NCBI RefSeq assembly: GCF_000981585.1
Contig: NZ_LN831776.1
Coordinates: 7,431,902 to 7,495,901, forward strand
From: Paenibacillus riograndensis SBR5
GTDB lineage: Bacteria > Bacillota > Bacilli > Paenibacillales > Paenibacillaceae
Direction: 5' to 3'
DNA length: 64,000 nt
The translations under genes and the position numbers were made by a program. Position 1 is the first letter of the stretch. The number at the start of each line of letters is the position of its first letter. Positions 15,483-25,407 of the stretch are shown here, one piece after another. The notes under the pieces were generated by a model. The model was given only the letters and a program-made list of their open reading frames with translations. It was not told the DNA's origin and searched no databases.

Positions 15483-17153
15483 CTAAAACCGTCCTGATTT
15501 AAAAATGGAGTACAGCAGCCATAAAATCATCAGAAGAGCGATCACAGAGCCGATTTCGACAATCGGGAAGTCCCAGAGCATGGAAGGCTCTCCCCGCAGC
15601 GAAGAGGCAATGATCAGCCCGGCCATAATAATGCTGAAGGCCAGCAGCACAATGCTGAACGAGAGGCGGTTACCCACCCGGCTAACCTTGTGTTCAATTC
15701 CCTTCAGCTCAGGCAGTACGACCTCCACCTTCAGCTTGCCTTTGCCAACGAGCGCAGACAGCTGCCGCGCCTGTGCCGGAAGCTCTACCAGACTTTCGGC
15801 GAGATCAGCAACGCCGCCGAGAATTTTGCGCTGCAGGCGGCTGCCGCTGAAGCGCTGCCTTACCAGCCGCCTGCCGAAGGGTTCGGCCATCTGCACAATG
15901 CTGAAAGACGGGTCAAGGTTGCCGACTACCCCCTCCAGCGTCAGCATGGTTTTGCCGAGCATCGCCAGGTCCGGGGGAATGACCAGCCTGTGCTTGCGGG
16001 CGATGCCAAACAGATCATTCAGCGCTTTGCCGATGCTGACCTGCTTGAAGGGGATATCATAGTATGCCTCGCGAAGCCTGTCCATATCATCATGCAGCGC
16101 CATCCGGTCAGCTTCCTCGGGAATGACGCCCAGCCGTAAAATAGCCCGCACCATGGAATCGGTATTCTTGCGCATTAGAGCGATGACAAGCGCAGACAGG
16201 CTATCCTTCATTTCTTCGCTCAGCCGGCCAACCATGCCGAAATCAATTAACGCCAGTTTCCCGTCATCCAGCAGCATAACATTGCCGGGATGAGGATCAG
16301 CATGAAAAAAACCATGAATAAAAATCTGGTTCAGCATCATCTCCACCAGCTGCTGGGCTAGCGTCTTCAGCTTCACGCCCTTCAGGAGCAGCTCCTCGCG
16401 GTGGTTCAATGTGATGCCTTCGACATATTCCATAGTCAGCACACGGGTGGAGCTGTAATCCCAAAAAATTGCCGGGATATAGACCTGATCGTGCTCCGTA
16501 AGCTGCCCGGCGATCCGTTCCGCATTGCGCCCCTCCTGGCCGTAATCCAGCTCCGCCAGCAGCGCTCGGGAGAATTCCTCTACCATCCGGGTCAGCCCGT
16601 ATTGCTTCGCCCAGTCCAGCTTCCTCTCGGCCAGGGCGCTTAGATCCTGTAAAATTTCCAGATCCCGGGTCATGGTCCGCATCACACCGGGACGCTGGAT
16701 TTTGACCGCCACACTCTGCCCGCCATGCAGTACAGCCCGGTGGACTTGACCAATGGAGGCTGCGGCAAGCGGGGCATTCTCAAAATAGCTGAACATTTCA
16801 TCAATCGGCTGGTCAAGCTCCTGCTCCAAAATATTGCGCGCCGTTTCCGCCGAGAACGGAGGGACGCTGTCCTGAAGCTTCACCAGTTCCTGAATTATAG
16901 AATCGGGCAGCAGATCGGAACGGGTACTGGCCAATTGGCCCAGCTTCACAAAGGTTGGCCCCAAATCCTCAAGCACCCGGCGGATCCGCTCCCCCAGCGT
17001 CAGACTCTCGTGAACCTCCTGGGTAATCATCCGGCGCGGAAGGGACAACAGATGGTAGAGGCCAAGTTCCTCCACCATATAGCCGAAGCCATGACGCATC
17101 AGCGCCATGGCAATAGTCCGGTACCGCCCGGCATGTCTTATACGTACAGCCAT
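15483..17153 (-). CDS. AarF/ABC1/UbiB family protein kinase-like protein
   Basis: A 556-residue membrane-associated atypical kinase. The family hallmark GPTFVKLGQLASTRSDLLP is present, then the alanine-rich loop LAAASIGQVHRA, the lysine in VAVKIQRPG, the HADPHPGNVML catalytic loop and LIDFGMVG (DFG equivalent). Two C-terminal membrane helices follow. UbiB/ABC1 proteins act as ATPases or kinases in quinone and isoprenoid lipid metabolism. The start codon directly abuts the stop codon of the upstream phasin-like gene (TAA then ATG), so the two are translationally coupled. Confidence 0.9.
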   Translation of the reverse strand: MAVRIRHAGRYRTIAMALMRHGFGYMVEELGLYHLLSLPRRMITQEVHESLTLGERIRRVLEDLGPTFVKLGQLASTRSDLLPDSIIQELVKLQDSVPPFSAETARNILEQELDQPIDEMFSYFENAPLAAASIGQVHRAVLHGGQSVAVKIQRPGVMRTMTRDLEILQDLSALAERKLDWAKQYGLTRMVEEFSRALLAELDYGQEGRNAERIAGQLTEHDQVYIPAIFWDYSSTRVLTMEYVEGITLNHREELLLKGVKLKTLAQQLVEMMLNQIFIHGFFHADPHPGNVMLLDDGKLALIDFGMVGRLSEEMKDSLSALVIALMRKNTDSMVRAILRLGVIPEEADRMALHDDMDRLREAYYDIPFKQVSIGKALNDLFGIARKHRLVIPPDLAMLGKTMLTLEGVVGNLDPSFSIVQMAEPFGRRLVRQRFSGSRLQRKILGGVADLAESLVELPAQARQLSALVGKGKLKVEVVLPELKGIEHKVSRVGNRLSFSIVLLAFSIIMAGLIIASSLRGEPSMLWDFPIVEIGSVIALLMILWLLYSIFKSGRF

Positions 17154-17501
17154 TTAGTCCGTACGCTGTTCCGGCAGGGCTTCCTCCGTCGAAGGAGTTC
17201 CCTCCAGCTCCGCCACACGGCGCTCCAGGACAGCAATCCGCGCTTCCAGCTCGGCAACATCACTCTGAACAGGGATTTTAAGCTCCTTCAGCACGCGCTC
17301 CACCTGTTCATGAACTGCAGATTTGAACACTCCGCGTTCTTCCTCGCCACGCTCCACCAGCCGGTCAACGAGTGCCTTGGATTCCGAGGGGGCAAGCTCG
17401 CCCCGCTTCACCAGCTCTTCAACTACCTTTTCTACCTTTTCCTTGCTGACAATGGTGAGGCCGACTCCTAAAGAGATTGCTTTCTTGAACAAATCACTCA
17501 T
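17154..17501 (-). CDS. Small phasin-like coiled-coil protein
   Basis: A 115-residue protein. The first third has a hydrophobic GVGLTIVSKEKVEKVVEELV segment; the middle is charged and helical (ESKALVDRLVERGEEERG); the end is a clear leucine-rich coiled coil (VAELEARIAVLERRVAELEG). It resembles the phasin-type/PhaI-like small proteins found next to AarF kinases in Firmicutes. It probably works with the ABC1 kinase, to which it is coupled without any gap. The start at MSDLF follows GGGAGGAAAG. Confidence 0.75.
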   Translation of the reverse strand: MSDLFKKAISLGVGLTIVSKEKVEKVVEELVKRGELAPSESKALVDRLVERGEEERGVFKSAVHEQVERVLKELKIPVQSDVAELEARIAVLERRVAELEGTPSTEEALPEQRTD

Positions 17502-17601
17502 GGCACTTTCCTCCCAATGATTCCGGTTATGGATAGAGTATACCCTTTTGCGGGCCATTTCACAAAATTTAAGCCTGTGCAAAGCAGCCGCACTATATAG
17601 A

Positions 17602-18234
17602 TTATCTAGGGATTCGCGCCGCCCAGGTAGCCGCCCGCAGGATCAGCTGGCGAATCGCCGGATGTGTGAAGGAAGGTTCATGATGGCCTGGCATCAGAAA
17701 TACCACCCGTCCCAGCCCATAGCTGTGACACCAGGCGGCCGGACGCATTTCCCCCTCTGCTTCATACTCCAGTAAAATGGTCTTCTCTGTAAAAGGATCG
17801 AAGTCGAACGTGTACGGCTCCTCATCCAGCTGGAAATCTTCGATGCCCTCGGTAATGTCATGCTCCAGGACCTTGAAGTTCAGCGGAGTATACGGCGGAT
17901 GTCCGGTAAATCTGCCGCCGATCAGATGGGCCAGCTCATAGCGTTTGGCCAGCGAGATTCCGGTATGCAGCACGATCAGTCCGCCGCCGCCGCTCACATA
18001 GCTCAGCAGACCCGCAGTCTGCTGGGGGGACACCGTCTCATTCCATAGCTCATTGTATGCGATGCACAGATCATATCCTGACAAGTGCTCGCTGAGCAGC
18101 AGCTTTTTATTCTCCGAACACTGCACAATCAGCAGATCATTCAGGATTTCGCTGATTTGTTTGTCCACGCCCTGCAGCGGATGAAAACGGGGGTGGGTAT
18201 AGTCACCCAAAAGCAGACATTTTCTTTTGTCCAT
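17602..18234 (-). CDS. ThuA-like domain protein
   Basis: A 210-residue protein of the ThuA family, a class I glutamine amidotransferase-like fold. The features are LLLGDYTHPRFHPL at the start, GGGGLIVLHTGI in the position of the nucleophile elbow, and GLGRVVFLMPGHHEPSFTHPAIRQLILRAATWAA at the end. The last of these is the family's most conserved part. ThuA proteins are linked to disaccharide (trehalose/sucrose) oxidation in rhizobia; the role here is unknown and no sugar genes flank it. The start follows GGAGGAGGTC. Confidence 0.8.
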   Translation of the reverse strand: MDKRKCLLLGDYTHPRFHPLQGVDKQISEILNDLLIVQCSENKKLLLSEHLSGYDLCIAYNELWNETVSPQQTAGLLSYVSGGGGLIVLHTGISLAKRYELAHLIGGRFTGHPPYTPLNFKVLEHDITEGIEDFQLDEEPYTFDFDPFTEKTILLEYEAEGEMRPAAWCHSYGLGRVVFLMPGHHEPSFTHPAIRQLILRAATWAARIPR

Positions 18235-18364
18235 AGGGGACCTCCTCCTTCTTTCTATATCTATATTTGTCTTTTTAGTTGCCTATATTCTAAGTAAAAT
18301 GGCTGAGGTTGTCCATGGCCGGCAATAAATGTCCGTGCCTATGAAACTTCGGCCTGGCAGACCG

Positions 18365-19177
18365 TCAGCGGCGGGACGCGATATATTTCCCAAGCTCCAC
18401 GAACATGCTGCCCATCCGTTCATGCTCGGGCATCACGATCCGCGTTATTCCTTCCTCCTTCAGGGATTCCGAGGTGATCCGTCCTACAGAAACCGCCAGC
18501 ACCTTGTGCTCAAAGGCCTCCACCAGTTCCTTCAGCTTGCCCTGCTCCCTGGCATACTGAGCCAGAAAACGGAATTGCGGAGCGCTCGTGAAGGCTACCG
18601 CATCGACTCTGCCTTCTGCAATCTCTTCATACAGCCGGGCCAGCGCCCCGGGCTCCGGCGGCGTATGGCGGTACGGCTCCACTTGAAGGACAGACGCCCC
18701 TGCCTCCTTCAGCCAGGCCGCCAGCTCAGGAGCAGGATCGCCATGGAGCTGCAGAACAACCGATTTGCCGCGCAGATCCCAGTCTTCCAGCCCCCGAAGC
18801 AGCCCGGCTGTGCTCCCGTCATCATCGCGGACTTCAGGCCGGAGTCCCCGCTTCTTCAGCGCATTAACCGTCTTGTAGCCGCGTGCGGCAATTGGCGAAG
18901 CCGAGAGAACCTCCAGAAAACGCGCCTCCAGTTCCATCTCCGCCGCCATTTCAAACAGCGCCTCCAGCCCCATCCCTGTCGTCAGTATAGCCAGATCGGG
19001 CGGATGGGCTATCCAGGCAGCAATTCCTTCCCGCAGCGCCTGGTTATCCAGAAACACCGTCCCCTGGGCAGGCCGGTGCAGTGCCGTTCCTCCCATGTTC
19101 TGCACCAGCTTAGCCATTTCTTCCGCCTTGCGCGGACCGGCCAGGGCGACGGTAATGCCTTGCAATTGCTCTGCCAT
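18365..19177 (-). CDS. Uroporphyrinogen-III synthase family protein
   Basis: A 270-residue HemD-type protein. It has the two-domain layout of uroporphyrinogen-III synthases, with LKKRGLRPEVRDDD linking the halves, VVLQLHGD in the second domain and the DAVAFTSAPQFRFL motif near the active cleft. HemD closes hydroxymethylbilane to uroporphyrinogen III, for heme, siroheme and cobalamin. No other hem genes are near, so this is probably a stand-alone paralogue; in Bacillales such copies often serve siroheme for nitrite reductase. The start MAEQLQ follows GGGGGAG. Confidence 0.8.
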   Translation of the reverse strand: MAEQLQGITVALAGPRKAEEMAKLVQNMGGTALHRPAQGTVFLDNQALREGIAAWIAHPPDLAILTTGMGLEALFEMAAEMELEARFLEVLSASPIAARGYKTVNALKKRGLRPEVRDDDGSTAGLLRGLEDWDLRGKSVVLQLHGDPAPELAAWLKEAGASVLQVEPYRHTPPEPGALARLYEEIAEGRVDAVAFTSAPQFRFLAQYAREQGKLKELVEAFEHKVLAVSVGRITSESLKEEGITRIVMPEHERMGSMFVELGKYIASRR

Positions 19178-19270
19178 ATCCTTTTTCTCCCCCTCATCAG
19201 CCCACAAACTTATTGTTTATCAGTATACTTGCATTGAGCCGAAAAAGAAAAGATGAAAAGCAATTCCCAC

Positions 19271-21253
19271 TTATTTCTCCGACAGCTTGAAACGTCCCAC
19301 AAGCTCCTGCAGTTCCTCGGCAAGATGGCTCAGATCCGCTGAGGAGGATGCAATCTCCTCTACCGAAGCCAGCTGCTCCCGGGCAGCTGCCGATATCGTC
19401 TCCGTATTGCCGGCAGCCTCTTGGGAGATCGCTTGAATCTCATGGATCGCAGCCTCCATGCTGACAGCTTCAGCCGTCAGTGTGCCAACGGCTTCCACCA
19501 TGGCTTCAATCTTCTCGGCCGCCCCCTTAACCGCTCTGCGGATGCGGGAGAAGGAGCGCCCGGTGGTATCCACCGCCATTATGCCTTCCGACACCTTGCT
19601 GCGGGCATCCTCCATCGTCGCCGTTGCCTGCTGCATCTCTGTGTTAATGGAAGCAATCTGATCCGCGATCCTGTGCGCGGAGCCCTCTGATTCCTCAGCC
19701 AGCTTGCGGACTTCAGCAGCAACAACCGCGAAGCCCCTGCCCTGCTCACCGGCTCTGGCCGCCTCAATCGAAGCATTGAGCGCCAGCAGGTTGGTCTGCC
19801 GGGCAATTCCCGTAATTACACCGGCAATTCCGTGAATCTGGCCTGTGCGGTCATTCAGCTTGCCGATTACACTGCTTAGTTCCTCCACTGTTTCGTGAAT
19901 GCCGTTAATTTTGTCCACCACGCGGATCACCGAATCATTGCCCTCGGCAGCGGACAGCGAGGTCTTCTCCATCATTGCCGACACCTGCTCCATGAATCCG
20001 GAGATATGCTCAACTTCGCCTGCGGTTGCCGCCGTGCTCTCCGTCCCTCTCTGCACACTGTGCACCTGCCGCTTTGTGCCTGCCGCTACCTCCTGAATGG
20101 CTATCGTTACATGCTCAATAGCCTTTGTGGTCTGTTCTGCCCCGGCAGTGAGCTCTTCCGCAGAAGCGGACACATTGCCGGTCATCTCCTTCACACCTGT
20201 AATCATGCCGCGCAGATTGGCAACCATTGAACGGAAATTGTCGGCAAGAAATCCGATTTCATCTCTCCGGAAGCGGCCGATATCCTCTGACAGGTCGCCG
20301 CTGGCAATGACCTCTGTAGCTTTGCGCAGACGGGTGAGGGGTTTAAGGATCGAAGCCACGTTGAAATACACCAGCACAAGCGCAAGCAGCACGGAGACGG
20401 CGATGACAATCAGAGCCGTATCACGGATTCCTTGTGTGGCCGCTGTCACCTCACTTTTGCTGATTGTGCCCCCGATTCTCCAGCCGGTGAGCCCGTTCAT
20501 CAGATACGTCAGCTTTTGGCGAGAGTTGTTGTAGGTATAATCAAACGAACCGTGTTCTCCGTTAAACATTTGCTTAATGAAATCAAGCGATGATTCTTGG
20601 CCAATGGGTTCAATAGGATGTACAAGAAATTTTTTGCTGCTGTCAGCCAAAAAAATATATCCTTCCTTCCCGACCTTTATGTTAATCAGATTGGCCATTT
20701 CCTCCAGGTTGAGGTTCAGAGCGACCACTCCGCCCCCATCTTCAAGGACTGCGGAAACCGCAACGGCTGTTTCGCCATTAACGGTCTGGAAGGCCGGCGA
20801 GATCACAGCCCCCTTCCCGTGCTTCAGTGCACTGACATAAGCGTTCTCCTTCCGCGGGTCATAGCCTTCCGGAAGTTTCGATTCCGAGGCATGTACCATC
20901 TCTGCCCGGCTGGTTGCCACATAAATATCCAGAACATCCGGATGAAGCGCAGCATATTCCTTCAATCTGGCCTGTACCGCAGCACCGCCGCCTTCCGCTT
21001 GTCCATGAACAGCCGAGGAGGAGAACTGCTGGGCAAAATACTGAATATCATTGATTTTGGATTGCATATTCACGTTAATGATTTCGTTTACCGCAGCGAC
21101 GCTTTCAGCGGCATTATTCAGAAGCTGGCCTTCCACTTTGCTGCTGGCCGATTCGTAAGTTTGCCAGCCTATGATGATGCTTGGCACCAGGAGGACAACC
21201 AGATATGTAAGAATCAGCTTCATACGGATGGTTATATTCGCTTTAGGTTTCAT
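19271..21253 (-). CDS. Methyl-accepting chemotaxis protein with extracellular Cache sensor
   Basis: A 660-residue transmembrane chemoreceptor. An N-terminal membrane helix (about 11-30) is followed by a large extracellular Cache-type ligand domain (about 35-275), a second helix (about 280-300), a HAMP domain ([19 protein letters not shown]) and the signalling domain. The latter carries the hairpin tip [22 protein letters not shown], intact for CheA/CheW coupling. The ligand is unknown. The assumed start lies right next to an AAAGAGG site; MKLIL, ten residues later, is an alternative. Confidence 0.92.
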   Translation of the reverse strand: MKPKANITIRMKLILTYLVVLLVPSIIIGWQTYESASSKVEGQLLNNAAESVAAVNEIINVNMQSKINDIQYFAQQFSSSAVHGQAEGGGAAVQARLKEYAALHPDVLDIYVATSRAEMVHASESKLPEGYDPRKENAYVSALKHGKGAVISPAFQTVNGETAVAVSAVLEDGGGVVALNLNLEEMANLINIKVGKEGYIFLADSSKKFLVHPIEPIGQESSLDFIKQMFNGEHGSFDYTYNNSRQKLTYLMNGLTGWRIGGTISKSEVTAATQGIRDTALIVIAVSVLLALVLVYFNVASILKPLTRLRKATEVIASGDLSEDIGRFRRDEIGFLADNFRSMVANLRGMITGVKEMTGNVSASAEELTAGAEQTTKAIEHVTIAIQEVAAGTKRQVHSVQRGTESTAATAGEVEHISGFMEQVSAMMEKTSLSAAEGNDSVIRVVDKINGIHETVEELSSVIGKLNDRTGQIHGIAGVITGIARQTNLLALNASIEAARAGEQGRGFAVVAAEVRKLAEESEGSAHRIADQIASINTEMQQATATMEDARSKVSEGIMAVDTTGRSFSRIRRAVKGAAEKIEAMVEAVGTLTAEAVSMEAAIHEIQAISQEAAGNTETISAAAREQLASVEEIASSSADLSHLAEELQELVGRFKLSEK

Positions 21254-21401
21254 CCTCTTTACTCACTCTCGCTTTCTTATGAGTCTTAAGTACGACTTGT
21301 GTGCTGTCTAATATATAATTATATATCAGTCCTGAAAAACCTCTTTTGCCCGGAAACTCTTCAGTATTCTCATACTTCTTTGGAGAATTTTCATATAACT
21401 G

Positions 21402-21436
21402 CAGCAAAAAGACCGTTTAATGAAAACGGTCTTTTC
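21402..21436 (-). terminator. Terminator of the PerR-like regulator gene
   Basis: AAAGACCGTTT pairs with AAACGGTCTTT around a 4-base loop. T tracts lie on both sides, so it could act in either direction. Confidence 0.8.
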
Positions 21437-21534
21437 TTATATCTGTATATAGTTTTTCGGGACTATATAGCTGAACTGGAAATCCGGCAGTCTTCAGTTA
21501 TGGATCAGTTGGTTTTGGACCGGACTGCCAACGT

Positions 21535-21936
21535 TCAGAGCTGCTTGGCCCCTTTGCTTCTGCAATTCGGGCACACGCCTCCAAACACAACATGCGCATG
21601 GGTAATCAAATAGCCTGTCTCTTCGCTCACCTGGTCAGTCCACTCCTGCGGCACCTGGGTCATTACCTCATCCACGGCCCCGCACACCTCGCACAGGATA
21701 TGCTGATGTTCATCAAGACGGGCGTCATAGCGGCTGGCGGCTTCCCCCAGTTTGAGCTCACGGATCATTTGTTTGTCCGAAAGATAACGCAAAGAATTAT
21801 ATACGGTTCCATAAGCAAGGTTGTGCCCTTGTTCTACCAGCCGGTTCATTACCTCTGCTGCCGTGGGGTGGTCATGTGAACTCCGGACAATGTCATACAC
21901 AGCTTGACGCTGGGAGGTCAGATTCAGGGTCTTCAT
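21535..21936 (-). CDS. Fur-family regulator, PerR-like
   Basis: A 133-residue metal-dependent repressor. It aligns without gaps to B. subtilis PerR with a constant offset of 14. The regulatory metal ligands correspond as His23 (PerR His37), Asp71 (Asp85), His77 and His79 (His91/His93). The structural zinc cysteines 82, 85, 122 and 125 are all present. The fifth ligand, PerR Asp104, is Glu90 here. It may therefore bind iron or manganese but sense peroxide poorly, as Fur-type proteins do. The start MKTLNL is chosen for the AGAGG site nine bases upstream. It is divergent from the Rieske oxidoreductase gene. Confidence 0.88.
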   Translation of the reverse strand: MKTLNLTSQRQAVYDIVRSSHDHPTAAEVMNRLVEQGHNLAYGTVYNSLRYLSDKQMIRELKLGEAASRYDARLDEHQHILCEVCGAVDEVMTQVPQEWTDQVSEETGYLITHAHVVFGGVCPNCRSKGAKQL

Positions 21937-22153
21937 CTTTATCATCCTCTGATTTGTTTTTAGATCAAGTATAAATCCAGATGGCCACAGCGTCAATGAG
22001 GAAGGCCCGGCTCATAATCCGCCTTAACGGCAACTGCCCCTTATTGTGACATGGTTGTTTCTATTTCATGCACTACTGGCGTCTGACGGGTTTCTTTTGG
22101 CGGGAGTGTGGTAATAATTGAAATGAGTCTTTACAGTGATGGAGGAGATAAAT

Positions 22154-23722
22154 ATGAAGGAGAACAGGATGAACCGCCCCCAGTTCCCGCAGAGCCTTCC
22201 GCAATTCCCGCAATCGTTATGGAGAGCCAGTACTGAAGTCCCGTCCTTTCCGGCACTTGCGGAAGACCATTCTACTGATGTCGCGATTGTTGGCGGCGGG
22301 ATTACCGGGATTACGACAGCCTATCTGCTGACCCAGGCGGGGTACAAAGTAACACTGCTGGAAGCAGGTGAACTTTTTGCCGGCACTACCGGATTTACTA
22401 CCGCCAAAATCACCGTACAGCATGGCCTGATCTACCACGATTTGGTCAAGGACTTCGGAGAAGAAGCAGCACGGCTCTACTATCAGTCAAACAACGAGGC
22501 GTTGAAGTGGATGGTACAGACGGCAGAAGAACTGAAGTTATCCTGTGGCCTCACACGCGAAGCGGCTTATCTCTACGCAGATGAGGGGGATGAGCAGACG
22601 CTGAAGCAGCTTGAAGATGAGTTCAAGGCCTATGGCAAAATCGGGCTTCCGGGGGAGTGGCAAGACCATATCTCGCTTCCGCTGCGGATTGACGGTGCCA
22701 TTAAGCTGCCGGAACAAGCCCGTTTCCATCCGCTCCAGTACCTTAAGGGACTGCTGGATGTTATTTTGGATAAAGGCGGGATAATCTACGAGCACACCAT
22801 GATTGGAGAACAAGTCGACAAGGACAGTGGCGTGCTCACCCTGTATACAGAGCAAAGCAAACATAAAATCAGCTGCCGGCATGCGGTATCGGCTTCCCAC
22901 TATCCTTTTTATGACGGCGGTGCCTTATACTTCACCCGTCTGCATGCGGAGCGTTCCTACTGTCTGGCCATTGACCCGGAAACCGATTATGAGGGCGGAA
23001 TGTATTTAAGTGCGGGAAACCCCACCCGTTCGCTGCGGGCCGTGGAATGGAACGGCAAGAAGCTGGTCATTGTTGGAGGGGACAACCATAAGACGGGGCA
23101 AGGCATCTGCACCCATGGCCATTATGAAAATCTGGAGAAATTCGCCGGGGGACTGCTGGGCATTCGGGGCATCCCCTTCCGGTGGTCGACCCAGGACCTC
23201 ATTACTCTGGACCGTGTTCCTTACATTGCCAAAACAGCAGAGGATGAGGAAATTTATATCGCCACCGGCTTTCGCAAATGGGGCATGACGAACGGAACCC
23301 TGGCAGCACGCATAATAGCGGATGGCATCCTGCGGCGCAGCAATCCTTATACGGAGCTATATGACCCTTCACGCTTCAAAACCGTGCCTGCGATTAAAAC
23401 CTTCATTGCCCAAAATGCCAACGTTGCAAAAGAACTGGTTGCAGGCAAGCTGGAGATTGTGCATAAAAGGACGCATGAACTGGAGCCGGATCAAGGGGCG
23501 GTGGTCTTCCACGACGGCAAGCGCGTTGGAGCCTACCGCGATCCCGAAGGAAAGCTGCATCTGGTGGACAGAACCTGCACCCATATGGGCTGCGAAACCG
23601 AGTGGAACGATGGGGAACGCTCCTGGGACTGCCCTTGCCACGGCTCACGCTTCTCTTTTGATGGAGATGTACTGGAGGGTCCGGCAAGTGTTCCGCTGAC
23701 CAGGCTGGAAGTTAAAGAATAA
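22154..23722 (+). CDS. FAD-dependent oxidoreductase with C-terminal Rieske [2Fe-2S] domain
   Basis: A 522-residue fusion. The N-terminal DAO-type flavin domain has the motif VAIVGGGITGITTAYLL near residue 45, followed by GTTGFTTAKIT. The last 80 residues are a Rieske domain with ligands in CTHMGC and CPCHGSRF (two Cys, two His). B. subtilis YhfW has the same layout; its physiological substrate is not known. The start MKENRM follows GGAGGAGATAAAT. A short proline/glutamine duplication (PQFPQSLPQFPQSL) lies near the N-terminus. It is a single gene on the plus strand, with no clear terminator before the next gene. Confidence 0.88.
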   Translation: MKENRMNRPQFPQSLPQFPQSLWRASTEVPSFPALAEDHSTDVAIVGGGITGITTAYLLTQAGYKVTLLEAGELFAGTTGFTTAKITVQHGLIYHDLVKDFGEEAARLYYQSNNEALKWMVQTAEELKLSCGLTREAAYLYADEGDEQTLKQLEDEFKAYGKIGLPGEWQDHISLPLRIDGAIKLPEQARFHPLQYLKGLLDVILDKGGIIYEHTMIGEQVDKDSGVLTLYTEQSKHKISCRHAVSASHYPFYDGGALYFTRLHAERSYCLAIDPETDYEGGMYLSAGNPTRSLRAVEWNGKKLVIVGGDNHKTGQGICTHGHYENLEKFAGGLLGIRGIPFRWSTQDLITLDRVPYIAKTAEDEEIYIATGFRKWGMTNGTLAARIIADGILRRSNPYTELYDPSRFKTVPAIKTFIAQNANVAKELVAGKLEIVHKRTHELEPDQGAVVFHDGKRVGAYRDPEGKLHLVDRTCTHMGCETEWNDGERSWDCPCHGSRFSFDGDVLEGPASVPLTRLEVKE

Positions 23723-23841
23723 GACAGGAAGCTGAACTCTCCTTCCCTTCGCGTGCTTCTCTTTTCCCGCTCAGGTATAATGGGAGCTGAATAGCAGCCT
23801 CATTACTAAGCATTTGTAAAAAAGGAGCGTGACGTTAGGTT

Positions 23842-24561
23842 ATGGATCTGAGAGGAAGAAGTATTGTCATCACCGGTGCCGGCAAAGGGATCGGCAAAGC
23901 TCTGGCTATGGCGCTGGCCAAGGAAGGTGCAAATCTGGGGCTGATCTCCAGAACAGCGGCTGATCTGGAGGCGCTCAAGTCGGCGCTGACCGAAGTGTAC
24001 GATATCAAGGCAAGCATCGCGGTGGCGGATATCGCTGTCCGCGAGGACGCTGAACGGGCTGTCGTTTCCCTGCAGAAAGACCTCGGCGCGTTTGACGCGT
24101 TGATTAACAATGCCGGGATCGCCAAATTCGGCACTTTTCTGGAAATGGACCCTGCGGATTGGGAACACCATATGCAGATCAATCTGTTCGGGACCTACTA
24201 TGTCACCCGTGCAGCTTTGCCTGCAATGATTGAGCGCAGCAGCGGCAATATCATCAATATTTCTTCTACAGCCGGAGAACGGGGCTTCGCCACCGGCTCT
24301 GCTTACTGCGCTTCCAAGTTCGCGCTGATGGGCATGACCGAGGCGCTGGCGCAGGAAGTCCGCAAGCACAACATCCGTGTGGTCGCTCTGACACCGAGCA
24401 CCGTCAACACCGGCCTTGCGGAGAATGCCGGCCTGAAGATCGGCGATGAGGACCGGATGATGCAGCCTGAGGATGTGGCTGAGCTGGCCCTGGCCGCGCT
24501 GAAGCTTCCCGACCGCGTCTTCCTGAAGACTGCAGGTATCTGGACAACCAATCCGCAATAA
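23842..24561 (+). CDS. Short-chain dehydrogenase/reductase (FabG-like)
   Basis: A 239-residue SDR. The cofactor motif GAGKGIGK is at residues 12-19, NNAG at about 90, the catalytic Ser in IINISSTAGERG, and the catalytic YCASK pair. The family includes 3-ketoacyl-ACP reductases; the absence of other fatty acid genes nearby makes the true substrate uncertain. The start follows an AGGAGCG site with a rather long spacer. A GC-rich hairpin at about 24568-24597 separates it from the next gene, without a T run. Confidence 0.88.
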   Translation: MDLRGRSIVITGAGKGIGKALAMALAKEGANLGLISRTAADLEALKSALTEVYDIKASIAVADIAVREDAERAVVSLQKDLGAFDALINNAGIAKFGTFLEMDPADWEHHMQINLFGTYYVTRAALPAMIERSSGNIINISSTAGERGFATGSAYCASKFALMGMTEALAQEVRKHNIRVVALTPSTVNTGLAENAGLKIGDEDRMMQPEDVAELALAALKLPDRVFLKTAGIWTTNPQ

Positions 24562-24637
24562 GCGGTTAAGGCTGCCGCCCCGCTGCGGCGGCCTTACAGA
24601 ACGGGTAGGATACTCTAGCATGAAGGAGGTCTTTGGA

Positions 24638-24949
24638 ATGCTTGTAGTTACCAATACCCTCAAAATCAAGGAAGGCCATGCTGAGGCCATAGCCCAGCGC
24701 TTCGGAGCATCGAACGGGGTACAGGATATGCCCGGCTTCGTCCGTATGGAAGTATGGCACGGCAGCCCCAAAGACGGTGCAGAGGAACTGAAAATTTGCA
24801 CCGTATGGGAGAATGAGGAAGCATTTAAGGGCTGGACTTCCAGCGACGCCTTCCGTCAGTCACATCGCGGCGCAGGCGGGAATGAAGCGATTCTTGGCGC
24901 CACGCTGGACAAGTATGAACTGCTTGTCAGCCGTACGCCAGGGGAGTAG
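24638..24949 (+). CDS. Heme-degrading monooxygenase, IsdG/HmoA type
   Basis: A 103-residue ABM-domain protein. The catalytic triad of IsdG enzymes is visible at Asn6 (VVTNTLKI), Trp66 (FKGWTSS) and His76 (RQSHRG), matching the Asn7/Trp67/His77 pattern of the staphylococcal enzyme almost residue for residue. It should open the heme ring and release iron in the cytoplasm. The start at MLVVTN follows AAGGAGGTC. No heme uptake genes are adjacent. Confidence 0.85.
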   Translation: MLVVTNTLKIKEGHAEAIAQRFGASNGVQDMPGFVRMEVWHGSPKDGAEELKICTVWENEEAFKGWTSSDAFRQSHRGAGGNEAILGATLDKYELLVSRTPGE

Positions 24950-25104
24950 GCTATCAGGCGGAGGTTGTGACCTTTCCCCTTTTGTTACTTTTTCAAGTTC
25001 GCTTTATATAGGCAAAAGCAACCTAGCTTCCCGCGCAAACAACGGCAGGAATGCCGACGTTTGTGGCCTGCGGCTTCAGCTCGCTGCTTACTCGTTTGCA
25101 ACGA

Positions 25105-25199
25105 ATTCAAAGGTACTTTTACCTTTCATTTCGCCAGATAGCCCGCTTGCGACGAATTCAAAGGTACTTTTACCTTTCATTTCGCCAGATAGCCCGCTT
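25105..25199. repeat. Family A repeat, second locus: two copies of the 51-bp unit
   Basis: AAAGGTACTTTTACCTTT cores begin at 25109 and 25160, exactly 51 bases apart, followed by CATTTCGCCAGATAGCCCGCT in each copy. The core matches the eight-copy array at 9273-9675. Just upstream, 25037-25060 holds a degenerate, inverted copy of the family B core (AACGGCAGGAATGCCG). The locus lies between convergent genes. Confidence 0.85.
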
Positions 25200-25237
25200 A
25201 TTGCGGCATTACTGCCGTTGATTGCTCTACTAACCTA

Positions 25238-25285
25238 AACAGGGATGCCCTGCTGACCTATACGGCACAGCGGGGCATCCCTGTT
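25238..25285. terminator. Hairpin between convergent hmoA-like and MMPL genes
   Basis: AACAGGGATGCCC pairs with GGGCATCCCTGTT (12-13 bp stem, about 20-base loop). T tracts are weak on both sides. Its position between two 3' ends suggests a shared terminator. Confidence 0.6.
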
Positions 25286-25407
25286 GTTATATTACTGAGC
25301 AGCCGCATAATAAGGAAGCGGGGGCGTCGTGAAGCTCCCTGTTCAATACTCCTCATGTTCTCGCCCGGCCCGTCCGCACCTCATTATGGTATTGGCCCTC
25401 TCCCCAA

